Part shown: one piece after another, positions 1 through 8,105 of the stretch
How positions within the stretch are numbered: the first letter of the stretch is position 1
Layout: every line of letters begins with the position of its first letter
Assembly (NCBI GenBank): GCA_001313365.1
Contig: BBFS01000094.1
Span: forward strand, 1-19,465
DNA from: Paenarthrobacter nitroguajacolicus JCM 14115
Lineage (GTDB): Bacteria > Actinomycetota > Actinomycetes > Actinomycetales > Micrococcaceae
Reading direction: 5' to 3'
DNA length: 19,465 nt
Notes under the pieces: model-generated
Told to the model about the DNA's origin: nothing
Seen by the model: only the letters and a program-made list of their open reading frames with translations
Databases searched by the model: none
Position numbers and translations under genes: made by a program

Positions 1-2143
1 GGGGCAAGCCCGGACGTGAGCTCTTCCCACTCGTCCAAGAGGCTTGAATCCACTTGGCGCACCAGCTCACCCAGCCACGCGATGAGGTCTTCAAGGTCCT
101 CGCGGAGCGAATCCTGGGGGGGAACCGTCTGCCTGAGCGCGCGGAAGCCATCCGCCAGGTAACGCAGGACGATGCCCTCCGACCGGGCAAGGCCATAGAA
201 CTGCACAAACTCGCCAAAGTTCATGGCACGCTCATACATGTCCCGGATAATCGATTTCGGAGCGAGCTCGAAGTCGCCCACCCAGGGGGGCCGCCTTCCG
301 GTAGACCTCGAAGGCCTCGCCGAGAATCTCCGCCAAGGGCATGGGATAGGTAACTTCGTCCAGCATGGCCATGCGCTGGTCATACTCAATGCCGTCAGCC
401 TTCATGGCGGCAACAGCCTCGCCTCGAGCCTTCTTCTGCTGGGCAGAGAGAATCTGGCGCGGCTTCTCCAGCGTGGACTCAATGACGGAGACAACATCCA
501 AGGCGTAGGAGGGAGACTCAGGATCAAGGAGCTCCAACGCGGCAAGCGCAAAGGGGGGAGAGCGGCTGGTTAAGGGCAAAGTTTGCCTGCAGGTGAACAG
601 TCAGCCGGACTGAGCGCCCTTCAGCTCCTGTTCCTCCTCCGGGATGCGTTCCACCACACCCGCGGCCAGCAATTCCCTGTAGATTCCCAAGGCCTTCTTC
701 ATCAACTTGAGCTGCGCCGGGCGGCTCTCATGGTTCTCACTGAGCAGGCGCCGGGTTGCCTGGAAGGGATCGCCCGGCCGTTCCATAAGGTTCAACAGCA
801 TCGCGTGGGTCACCGTAAAGCTGGAAGTCAAAGGCTCGGGCACAGACTCCACGAGACGCTTGAACGTCGCTCCCCCCCAGGAAACGAACCCTTCCGGAGG
901 TTTTTTCTTGACCACTTGGCGCAGTTTCTTCTGGTCATCGCCAAACTTGGCGGTGGCTTTGGCCATGGCCTTGGTGTTCTCCACCACGTGGTCCGGAGCC
1001 TGAACCACCACCGTCCCGGCGGTGTCATAGCCGGCGCGGCCTGCGCGGCCGGCAATCTGGTGGAACTCACGTGAGTTAAGCGATCTGGTGCGTACGCCGT
1101 CGTACTTGCTAAGAGCCGTCAACAGCACCGTCCGGATCGGCACGTTGATGCCCACACCCAAAGTATCGGTTCCGCAGATCACCTTAAGGAGGCCTGCTTG
1201 GGCGAGCTGTTCCACCAAGCGGCGGTACTTGGGCAACATACCGGCGTGATGTACCCCGATCCCGTGCCGGACCAGCCTGTTGAGCGTTTTTCCGAAGCCG
1301 GCGGCAAACCTGAATCCCGCAATCAACTCTGCAATGCGGTCCTTTTCAGCACGGCTGCACATGTTGATGCTCATGAGGTTTTGGGCCCGCTCGATAGCTT
1401 CCGCCTGGCTGAAATGCACCACATAGACGGGAACCTGCTTGGTGGAGAGCAGTTCTTCCAGCGTCTCGTGAACCGGGGGTCAGGTGGTAGTAGTAATGCA
1501 GCGGAATGGGACGTTCCGCAGAGCTGACAGTCGTGGTGGTCCGGCCCGTCAGCTCAGACAACCCGGTTTCGAATCGGGAGACGTCGCCAGGGTGGCGGAC
1601 ATCAGGAGGAACTGGGCCTGGGGGGGAGTTCCAGGAGCGGTACCTGCCACGCCCAACCGCGCTGCGGGTCGGAGTAAAAGTGGAACTCGTCCATGATCAC
1701 GGAGCCCAGCTCGGCCGCAGAGCCTTCGCGCAGGGCGATGTTGGCCAGGATTTCCGCCGTGCAGCAGATGATGGGGGGGCATCCTGGTTCACGCCGGAAT
1801 CACCGGTGATCATGCCAACATTTTCGGCACCGAAGATCTCGCAGAGTGCGAAGAACTTCTCGGAAACCAGTGCTTTGATCGGGGGGGCTGTGTAATAGCT
1901 CCGCTGGCCGCGTGCCATTGCCTCAAAGTGCGCCGCAATTGCTACCAGGGATTTTCCGGAGCCCGTGGGCGTGGCCAGGATAACGTTCGCGCCGGAGGCA
2001 AGCTCCATGATCGCTTCGTCCTGCGCCGGGTATAGCTGCAATCCACGGCTCTCAGTCCACGCTACGAACCGGGTGTAGATTTCGTCCGGGTCCAAAGGAC
2101 CGGTGGCCGTGGAACCGGGGGGGAGCTGCTCAAGAAGTTTCAT
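1..2143 (-). CDS. DEAD/DEAH-box RNA helicase with DUF3516-like C-terminus (partial, 3' end outside window)
   Basis: Superfamily 2 ATP-dependent helicase of the Ski2/Mtr4-like type seen in actinobacteria, presumed to act on RNA in the cytoplasm. The ATG at 2143 opens MKLLEQLP. In order follow the Walker A region [12 protein letters not shown] (about residue 55), motif II DEFHFY, motif III SATL, and the second RecA domain with GVGINVP and [10 protein letters not shown] (motif VI). The stretch after that, with [11 protein letters not shown], matches what I recall of DUF3516 proteins. About 714 codons are visible of a usual 830 or so; the frame is still open at base 1. The coding sequence changes frame several times, near 285, 553, 1476, 1592, 1620 and 1773, each time at a G/C run or a lost base, and conserved motifs resume in the new frame. 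It is divergent from tam with a 70-bp gap. The helicase call is firm; the cellular role is inference. Confidence 0.88.
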
Positions 2144-2151
2144 TGGTTTCC

Positions 2152-2157
2152 AGCTTA
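2152..2157 (-). promoter_or_regulatory. Candidate -10 element of the helicase, leaderless geometry
   Basis: On the minus strand TAAGCT fits the actinobacterial -10 pattern TANNNT and ends 8 nt before the helicase ATG at 2143, so transcription would start at or within a base or two of the start codon. No ribosome binding site lies in that gap. I see no good -35. The 70-bp divergent gap also holds TTTAGGCT at 2170-2176 on the plus strand, a possible -10 for tam. Inference from spacing only. Confidence 0.35.
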
Positions 2158-2213
2158 GTGCCCGGACGGTTTAGGCTCGGCCCAGCAGGCATGGCAGACG
2201 CGAGGAGGCTTTT

Positions 2214-3011
2214 GTGAAGTGGGATCCATCCAAGTATGTGGAATTCGGCAACCATCGCGACCGGCCATTCCATGACCTCGTCGCGAGGGTCCGGGCTGAC
2301 GAACCAAGGACAGTCATTGACCTCGGCTGCGGTCCCGGGAACCTGACCGCTACGCTGGTTGATCGCTGGCCGGAGGCGCGCGTTGTGGGTCTGGACTCCT
2401 CGGAGGAAATGCTCCGCAAAGCACAGTCCCTCCGGGAGCAGTCCCCCCAGGAGCAGTCCGGCCGGCTGACCTTCCAGCTGGGCGATGTCACGCAGTGGGT
2501 CCCCCCCGATGCGGATACTGACGTCGTGGTCACGAATGCCGTTCTCCAATGGATTCCCGGACATCAGGAGATGTTGGCCGGTTGGCTTCGCGTCCTCAAA
2601 CCGGGGGGCATGGTTTGCCATGCAGGTACCGGGAAACTTCACGTCGCCGTCCCACACCCTGATGCGGCAACTGGCCGAATCGCCAAGGTGGTCTACACGG
2701 CTGGGTGGCGTGCTTCGACACGATGGCGCTGTGGGCAGTCCTGCGGACTACCTGGCATCATGCTCGACGCCGGATGTGCAGCAGACGCTTGGGAGACCAC
2801 CTACCAGCAGGTTCTGCAAGGTGAAGACCCGGTATTGGAGTGGGTCCGGGGCACTGGACTTCGTCCAATATTGGCAGCCCTGACTCCCGTGGAGGCATCT
2901 GAATTCGAGGCGGAATACTCGGCCCTGCTGCGTGAGGCCTACCCTTCGACGATCCACGGAACGGTCTACCCTTTCCGTCGCGTTTTCGCCGTAGCCCAAA
3001 AGGCCGCATGA
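2214..3011 (+). CDS. tam: Trans-aconitate 2-methyltransferase-like SAM-dependent methyltransferase
   Basis: Class I SAM methyltransferase. Tam proteins methylate trans-aconitate, a by-product that inhibits the TCA cycle, in the cytosol. The GTG start at 2214 has a strong ribosome binding site, GAGGAGG at 2202-2208, and opens MKWDPSKYVEFGNHRDRPF, the typical Tam N-terminus. Motif I is VIDLGCGPGN (about residue 36), the acidic end of strand 2 is VGLDSS, and LQWIPGHQEML and LKPGG follow. The frame slips at the G run 2603-2608: the true middle (FAMQVPGNFTSPSHTLMRQL, then GSPADYL) lies one frame over until about 2757, where it returns as MLDAGCAADAWETTY and runs to TGA 3009-3011. Length, about 265 aa, fits the family. 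The extra Pro in WVPPDAD at 2501-2507 looks like an artefact. Substrate is by family resemblance; a related carboxyl methyltransferase is possible. Confidence 0.85.
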   Translation: MKWDPSKYVEFGNHRDRPFHDLVARVRADEPRTVIDLGCGPGNLTATLVDRWPEARVVGLDSSEEMLRKAQSLREQSPQEQSGRLTFQLGDVTQWVPPDADTDVVVTNAVLQWIPGHQEMLAGWLRVLKPGGMVCHAGTGKLHVAVPHPDAATGRIAKVVYTAGWRASTRWRCGQSCGLPGIMLDAGCAADAWETTYQQVLQGEDPVLEWVRGTGLRPILAALTPVEASEFEAEYSALLREAYPSTIHGTVYPFRRVFAVAQKAA

Positions 3012-3064
3012 CCCTGCAGCACGCTTCGACGCACGTAGCATTCAGTTTCCTCGGCCGTGACAGC

Positions 3065-3093
3065 TTGTTCCTGACCGGCGTCGCTGGTCTAAT
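3065..3093 (+). promoter_or_regulatory. Candidate promoter of the gntR-family gene
   Basis: TTGTTC at 3065-3070 and TCTAAT at 3088-3093 are separated by exactly 17 bp, the best sigma-70-like promoter I see in the window. The -10 ends 7 nt before an ATG at 3101, so the message would be leaderless or nearly so. It lies in the 89-bp gap after tam. Confidence 0.5.
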
Positions 3094-3100
3094 TCTCGGC

Positions 3101-3555
3101 ATGGACCAAGGACGCTTCGTACAAGAGATGCCCCCCCGCGTGGAGCCGGCGCCAGGCCGGATCTCCTCGTGACTCCCACCGGGGGATTTTCCGGGAAGCT
3201 GGCGCCCCCAACACCAGCAGCGCCGTAGCGCTCTTTGAACAATTGAGACTGCGCATCATTGAACTGGTGGATGCCGGAATCCTTGCCGTTGGCGCCAAGC
3301 TTCCTCCTGTTCGCAATCTGGCCGGGGTGCTGGATGTCGCTCCGCACACCGTGGCCCGTGCATATAAGGAACTGGAAGCAGCCGGGGGTAGTGGCAACAC
3401 GTGGGCGCAATGGCACTGTGGTCTGCCCGCGGGATGATCGTTGGGGGGGAGCACTAGCCGGTGTTGCCGCAGAATATGCCGCCGCCGCCAAGGCCCAAGG
3501 AGCTTCGTTCGCTGAGGCAGTCCAGCTTCTTGCTGCTGCATATGATGCCGACTGA
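3101..3555 (+). CDS. GntR-family transcriptional regulator, short YtrA-like type
   Basis: DNA-binding regulator consisting of a GntR winged helix-turn-helix and a short C-terminal helical tail. Visible motifs are VALFEQLRLRIIELVDAG, then LPPVRNLAGVLDVAPHTVAR (the recognition helix region) and AYKELEAAGVVATRGRNGTVV after correcting an extra G at 3385-3389. The tail AEYAAAAKAQGASFAEAVQL ends at TGA 3553-3555. About 150 aa is normal for YtrA-type proteins, which have no large ligand-binding domain. The start is uncertain: ATG 3101 fits the promoter spacing but needs a length change in the C run 3131-3137, while GTG 3169 gives MTPTGDFPGSW with no ribosome binding site. Extra bases at 3181-3185 and in the C run near 3205 also need correcting. 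DRWGGAL at 3443-3449 carries a probable extra Gly. Effector and targets are unknown. Confidence 0.8.
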
Positions 3556-3566
3556 TACCGATCAGT
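3551..3566 (+). repeat. Perfect palindrome over the gntR stop codon
   Basis: ACTGAT-ACCG-ATCAGT has perfect 6-bp arms and a 4-bp centre, spans the gntR stop codon and lies 55 bp before uvrA. It could be a GntR-type operator, since these regulators bind such dyads, or a weak hairpin ending the gntR message. There is no T-tract. Confidence 0.4.
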
Positions 3567-3591
3567 AGCATGTGAGGCACGACATGGAAAT

Positions 3592-3614
3592 TCGAAGAAG
3601 TTTTCGATTAGCAT
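3592..3614 (+). promoter_or_regulatory. Candidate LexA (SOS) box and -10 element of uvrA
   Basis: TCGAAGAAGTTTTCGA at 3592-3607 has the shape of the actinobacterial/Gram-positive LexA box TCGAAC-N4-GTTCGA: both outer pentamers match, and the inner C and G are replaced. Directly after it TAGCAT (3609-3614) fits a TANNNT -10 and ends 6 nt before the uvrA GTG at 3621. The palindrome would thus sit between -35 and -10, a usual repressor position. SOS control of uvrA is known in several bacteria; here it is inference. Confidence 0.4.
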
Positions 3615-3620
3615 TGGTAG

Positions 3621-6550
3621 GTGCCCAAAGCCTTAGCTGAAGATACCGCCATGGATGCCGTGAACGGCGTCTCCGTCCTTCCCGATACCAAACCCGCCAA
3701 GCCGGATCTTTCCCGTTTGGTGGTCAAGGTGCCCGGGAACACAATTTGCGAAACGTGGACCTCGATCTGCCCCGTGACGCCATGATCGTGTTCACGGGAC
3801 TCTCCGGTTCCGGGAAGTCGTCCCTGGCTTTTGACACGATCTTCGCAGAGGGCCAGCGTCGTTACGTGGAGTCGTTGTCCGCGTACGCGCGTCAATTCCT
3901 TGGGCAGGTGGATAAGCCTGATGTCGATTTCATCGAGGGTTTGTCTCCTGCTGTATCCATCGACCAGAAGTCCACCAGCAAGAATCCGCGTTCCACGGTG
4001 GGCACCATCACCGAGATCTACGACTACATGCGGTTGCTCTGGGCGCGCGTAGGCCGGCCACACTGCCCTGTTTGTGGCGAGCCCATCGCCCGGCAGACGC
4101 CGCAACAGATCGTGGACCAGCTCCTGGAACTGGATCCTGGCACACGGTTCCAGGTCCTTGCCCCCGGTTGTACGCGGCCGCAAGGGTGAGTTTGTCGATC
4201 TCTTCAAGGAGCTGACCGCAAAGGGCTATTCCCGTGCCCGTGTGGACGGCGAACTTGTCCAGCTGAGCGATCCTCCCAAGCTCGGCAAACAGTTCAAGCA
4301 CACCATCGAGGTTGTGGTGGATCGCCTGGTGGTCAAGGAAGAGATCAGCCAACGTCTTACTGACTCCGTCGAGACAGCCTAGGCCTTGCAGAAGGCCGGG
4401 TGCTGGTGGAGTTCGTGGACCTCGATGCCGAGGATCCCGAGCGTATCCGCGCCTTCTCGGAGAACCTGGCGTGTCCCAACGAGCACCCGTTGGCCATTGA
4501 CGAAATTGAACCGCGCTCATTCTCCTTCAACAACCCCTTCGGTGCCTGCTCTGCCTGCAGTGGCATCGGAACGCGGCTGGAAGTGGATGAAGAGCTCATC
4601 GTTCCCAATCCGGAGCTCTCCCTGGGTGAGGGCGCCATTGCTCCTTGGGCCCTGGGCACAGCGACAACGGAGTATTGGAACCGGCTCCTCGAGGCCTGGC
4701 CCACGAACTGGGCTTCTCCATGAAGACATCGTGGGAGAAGCTGCCCAAGGAGGTCCGCAACACCGTCCTTCACGGCAAGGATCACAAGGTTGTTGTCCAG
4801 TACAAGAACCGCTTTGGTCGTGAGCGCAAGTACAGCACTGGGTTTGAAGGTGCCATCCAGTACGTCCACCGCAAGCACGGAGAAACGGATTCCGACTGGG
4901 CACGCGACCGGTACGAAGAGTACATGCGGCAGATTCCCTGCCTGAGTGCAACGGTGCGCGCCTCAACCCGGCGTCGCTGTCCGTGCTCATCAACGGGAAG
5001 TCGATCGCCGAGGTCGCTGCCCTGCCGATGCGTGAGTGCGCGGAGTTCCTGGGAAGCCTTACCTTGACCAACAGGGAAGCCCAGATCGCCAACCAGGTTC
5101 TGAAGGAAATCCAGGCCCGCCTGACCTTCCTCCTGGACGTCGGCTTGGAATACCTCAACCTGGAGCGACCCTCGGGTACCTTGTCCGGTGGCGAGGCCCA
5201 ACGGATCCGCCTGGCCACCCAGATTGGCTCCGGCCTGGTGGGTGTCCTCTACGTTTTGGACGAGCCATCCATTGGGTTGCACCAGCGTGACAACCGGCGA
5301 CTGATCGAGACGCTCACCCGACTCCGGGATCTCGGTAACACCTGATCGTGGTGGAACATGACGAAGACACCATCCACGAAGCAGACTGGGTTGTTGACAT
5401 CGGACCCGGTGCCGGTGAACACGGCGGCCAAGTGGTGCACTCCGGAACCTACAAGGAACTCCTGGAGAACCCTGACTCGCTGACGGGCGCCTACTTATCC
5501 GGACGCCGCAAGATTGATATCCCGGCCAAACGCCGAAAGTACGACAAAAAGCGTGAGCTCAAGGTAGTGGGCGCCAGGGAGAACAATCTCAACAACGTAG
5601 ACGCCACGTTCCCCTTGGGACTTTTCACCGCGGTGACGGGCGTCAGTGGTTCCGGCAAATCCACCTTGGTGAACGAGATCCTGTACAAGGTCCTCGCCAA
5701 CAAGCTCAACGGCGCCAAGCAGGTTGCGGGACGGCACCGCACGATTGCCGGGCTGGAGCACCTGGACAAGGTGGTCCACGTCGACCAAAGCCCCCCCATC
5801 GGCCGGACACCCCCCCGGTCCAACCCGGCTACCTACACCGGCGTCTTTGACAACATCCGGAAACTCTTCGCTGAGACCACTGAAGCCAAGGTACGTGGTT
5901 ACCAGCCGGGACGGTTCTCGTTCAACGTCAAGGGTGGGCGCTGCGAGGCGTGTTCCGGCGACGGTACGTTGAAGATCGAGATGAACTTCCTGCCGGACGT
6001 CTACGTCCCTTGCGAAGTGTGCCACGCGCCAGGTACAACCGGGAAACCCTTGAAGTTCACTACAAGGGCAAGACCATTGCCGACGTCCTCAACATGCCAA
6101 TAGAGGAAGGTGCAGAATTTTTCGCTGCCTTCACTCCGATCGCACGGCATTTGAACACCTTGGTGGACGTGGGCCTTGGTTACGTCAGGCTTGGCCAGCC
6201 GGCAACCACTTTGTCGGGTGGGGGAGCCCAGCGCGTAAAGCTGGCTGCCGAGCTCCAGAAGCGTTCCAACGGTCGCAGCATCTACGTCCTCGATGAGCCC
6301 ACCACTGGCCTGCACTTTGAGGACATCCGCAAGCTGCTCATGGTTCTTCAGGGCTTGGTGGACAAAGGCAATACCGTGATCACCATTGAGCACAACCTGG
6401 ACGTGATCAAGTCTGCGGACTGGATTGTGGACCTTGGTCCGAATGGGGGGTTCGGGCGGAGGAAAGATCGTGGCCACAGGAACGCCGGAGCAGGTGGCAA
6501 AATCCACGGATAGCCACACAGCGACGTTCCTGGCCGAGATTCTCGGTTAG
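3621..6550 (+). CDS. uvrA: Excinuclease ABC subunit A
   Basis: Damage-sensing ATPase of nucleotide excision repair; the UvrA dimer loads UvrB, and UvrC then incises. It carries two ABC ATPase modules. The first has Walker [10 protein letters not shown] (about 3797), zinc-finger cysteines CPVC, ACSAC and CPEC, signature [12 protein letters not shown] (about 5181) and Walker [12 protein letters not shown]. The second has GVSGSGKST (about 5638), CEACSGDGT with CEVC, signature [12 protein letters not shown] (about 6213) and [11 protein letters not shown]. About 976 codons run from GTG 3621 (MPKALAED) to TAG 6548-6550, a normal length. No ribosome binding site is evident, in keeping with a leaderless message. 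The frame is broken about eight times: lost G near 3728, extra G near 4168, lost C near 4379 (making TAG), 4692, 4941, 5342 (making TGA) and 6028, and an extra G in 6445-6450. Extra Pro codons occur in SPIGR and TPRSN. I read these as sequence errors, because every universal motif survives. Confidence 0.95.
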
Positions 6551-6610
6551 TTACTCACGGACGGCTTTGAGGCCACCAAAGGAAAATCCTCGGGACCTTG
6601 GAAGTATTCC

Positions 6611-6645
6611 AGTAGCGGCATGCGAGTTTCAGGCATGCCGCTACT
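6611..6645 (+). terminator. Strong hairpin between uvrA and the HAD gene
   Basis: AGTAGCGGCATGC (6611-6623) and GCATGCCGCTACT (6633-6645) form a perfect 13-bp stem with a 9-nt loop, 60 bp after uvrA and 17 bp before the next gene. No T-tract follows. It is a probable terminator or RNA-stability element and separates uvrA from the HAD-plsC pair. The rest of the 112-bp gap shows nothing clear. Confidence 0.6.
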
Positions 6646-6662
6646 CGTGAGAAACTAACCCG

Positions 6663-7357
6663 GTGACTCAAACAACGGTGCCCGTAATATTCGATCTGGA
6701 CGGCACCCTTGTCGATCCTGCCGGCGGTATCACGGGAGGCATTTCTGCTGCCTCCGGGAAATGGACCTCCCTGTTCCCGAACAAGCCGTGCTGAATTCCA
6801 TGGTGGGTCCCAAACTCAGCGATTCCCTCCTCCACTTGGCGAACGTCCCCCAGCGAATTGGTGGATGAAACCATTGAGCGGTACCGGGGGGGCCACTACA
6901 AAGAAACCGGCATTGGCCAAAGCAAGTTGTACCCGGGAATCTTCGATCTCCTCGAATTCTTCGCTGAGACTGGCCGGCCCGTCGCGGTGGCCACCCAGAA
7001 GCCGCAGTCAATTGCGCGCCTCGTGCTGGAGCACCATGGAATTGCTGACTTCTTCGTTTCCATCCGCGGGGGGGCTGCGGATGACGAATCCCTGAAGGCC
7101 AATACAGCGTCCGGCAAGGTCGAAATCGTCGCCGCGGCGTTAAATGATCTCCACTCCCAGCCGGCCGTCATGGTGGGGGGACAGGCATCAAGACGTCGCA
7201 GGCGCTCTGGCCAATGGATTGGACTGCATCGGAGTCAGTTGGGGGATTTGCACCGGACGGTGAACTTGAGCAAGCCGGAGCAGTCGCGGTGGTAAACACT
7301 GCCCTCGAACTGCGCACCAAAATTGAAGAACTTGACGCTGTCCGCGCGGCAGCCTGA
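6663..7357 (+). CDS. HAD-superfamily hydrolase, phosphoglycolate phosphatase-like (Gph/PpaX type)
   Basis: Cytosolic phosphatase with a Rossmann core and a helical cap, class I HAD. The GTG at 6663 opens MTQTTVPVIFDLDGTLVD, HAD motif I with both catalytic aspartates. The cap includes LVDETIERYR. Motif II region is PVAVATQKPQ; motif III should read VGDRHQDVAGALANG, but the G run 7175-7180 shifts the frame there and the true frame continues as GVSWGFAPDGELEQAGA to TGA 7355-7357. About 230 aa suits Gph. Other slips are a lost C near 6753, an extra C near 6851 and an extra G near 7236; extra Gly codons occur in YRGHY (6886-6892) and RGAADD (7068-7074). There are 15 bp between it and the acyltransferase gene, so co-transcription is likely. 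Substrate could be phosphoglycolate, pyrophosphate or another small phosphate ester. Confidence 0.85.
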
Positions 7358-7372
7358 GCGAGGTACAAAACG

Positions 7373-8045
7373 ATGGCAGTCTTTGATGCGATCCGCTGGA
7401 CAACCCGAGGCCTGATTTCGTCCACGTGCCGTCCTACGGTCATTGGGCTCGAGAACGTTCCCAAGGATGGGCCATTTATCGTAGCCCCCCCAACCACCTC
7501 TCCTTCCTGGACAGCGTCATCGTTCAGGCATTGATGCCCCCCCGCCCTGTTGCCTTCTTCGCCAAAGCGGAATACTTCACCACCAAAGGCGTCAAAGGCG
7601 CCGTGATGAAGTCATTCTTCGAGGCAGTAGGTTCCATTCCCGTCGAGCGCGGTGAACAAGCGGCCAGTGTCCAGGCGCTCAAGACCCTGCTGGACATCCT
7701 GGAATCCGGGAAGGGCATCGGCATCTACCCGGAAGGCACACGGTCCCGCGACGGTATTCTTTACCGCGGCAGGACGGGCGTGGGATGGCTTGCCTTGACC
7801 ACGGGCGCTCCCGTGATCCCGGTGGGCTGATCGGCACGGAGCAGTTGCAGCCTGCGGACAAGAACGCCGTTCGGCCGCAGCACTTCACCATGAAGGTTGG
7901 CGAGCCCCTCTACTTCGACAAGACAGGCCCGGACCACTCCCTGCCCGCCCGCCGCGAAGTCACTGACAAGATCATGGATGCCATTGCACTGCTTAGCGGC
8001 CAGGAGCGGTCCACCAGCTACAACCAAAGCAAAGCCGTCGACTGA
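7373..8045 (+). CDS. 1-acyl-sn-glycerol-3-phosphate acyltransferase-like protein (PlsC family)
   Basis: Membrane-associated acyltransferase of the PlsC/AGPAT fold, which transfers a fatty acyl chain to lysophosphatidate in phospholipid synthesis. The ATG at 7373 opens MAVFDAIRWTTRGLIS. The catalytic HX4D motif appears as NHLSFLDS once the C run 7485-7491 is corrected. The glycerophosphate-binding motifs are FFAKAEYF, IPVERG and YPEGTRSRDG, then GAPVIPVGLIGTEQL, where a lost C near 7829 creates a false TGA. The last frame ends TSYNQSKAVD at TGA 8043-8045. About 223 aa is typical. The extra Pro in LMPPRPV (7537-7543) looks artefactual. It lies directly downstream of the HAD phosphatase. Family assignment is firm; acyl acceptor preference cannot be read from the sequence. 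Confidence 0.88.
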
Positions 8046-8051
8046 CGCCTT

Positions 8052-8066
8052 GGTGGCCGCGCCACC
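8052..8066 (+). terminator. Short GC hairpin after plsC
   Basis: GGTGGC-CGC-GCCACC is a perfect 6-bp stem starting 6 bp after the plsC stop. It has no T-tract, so it is a weak terminator candidate only. Confidence 0.3.
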
Positions 8067-8090
8067 GTGGCAATGAGTGTCGTTCCGGTT

Positions 8091-8101
8091 CACTAGACTG
8101 G
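8091..8101 (+). promoter_or_regulatory. Candidate -10 element of uvrC, leaderless geometry
   Basis: The 11-mer CACTAGACTGG contains TAGACT (8094-8099), a TANNNT -10 that ends 6 nt before the uvrC GTG at 8106. The same 11-mer lies upstream of rbpA. No convincing -35 at 16-18 bp spacing and no ribosome binding site before the GTG. Confidence 0.4.
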
Positions 8102-8105
8102 AAAC

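Noticed and set aside
2130..2657. 175-codon open frame on the minus strand opposite tam
   Set aside because: It is an antisense shadow; the plus strand carries recognisable Tam motifs with a ribosome binding site, and the minus translation shows no known motif.
3621..6550. uvrA (and others) as pseudogenes
   Set aside because: All conserved motifs are present at normal spacing, breaks lie at G/C runs or doublets, and neighbouring essential genes are equally affected.
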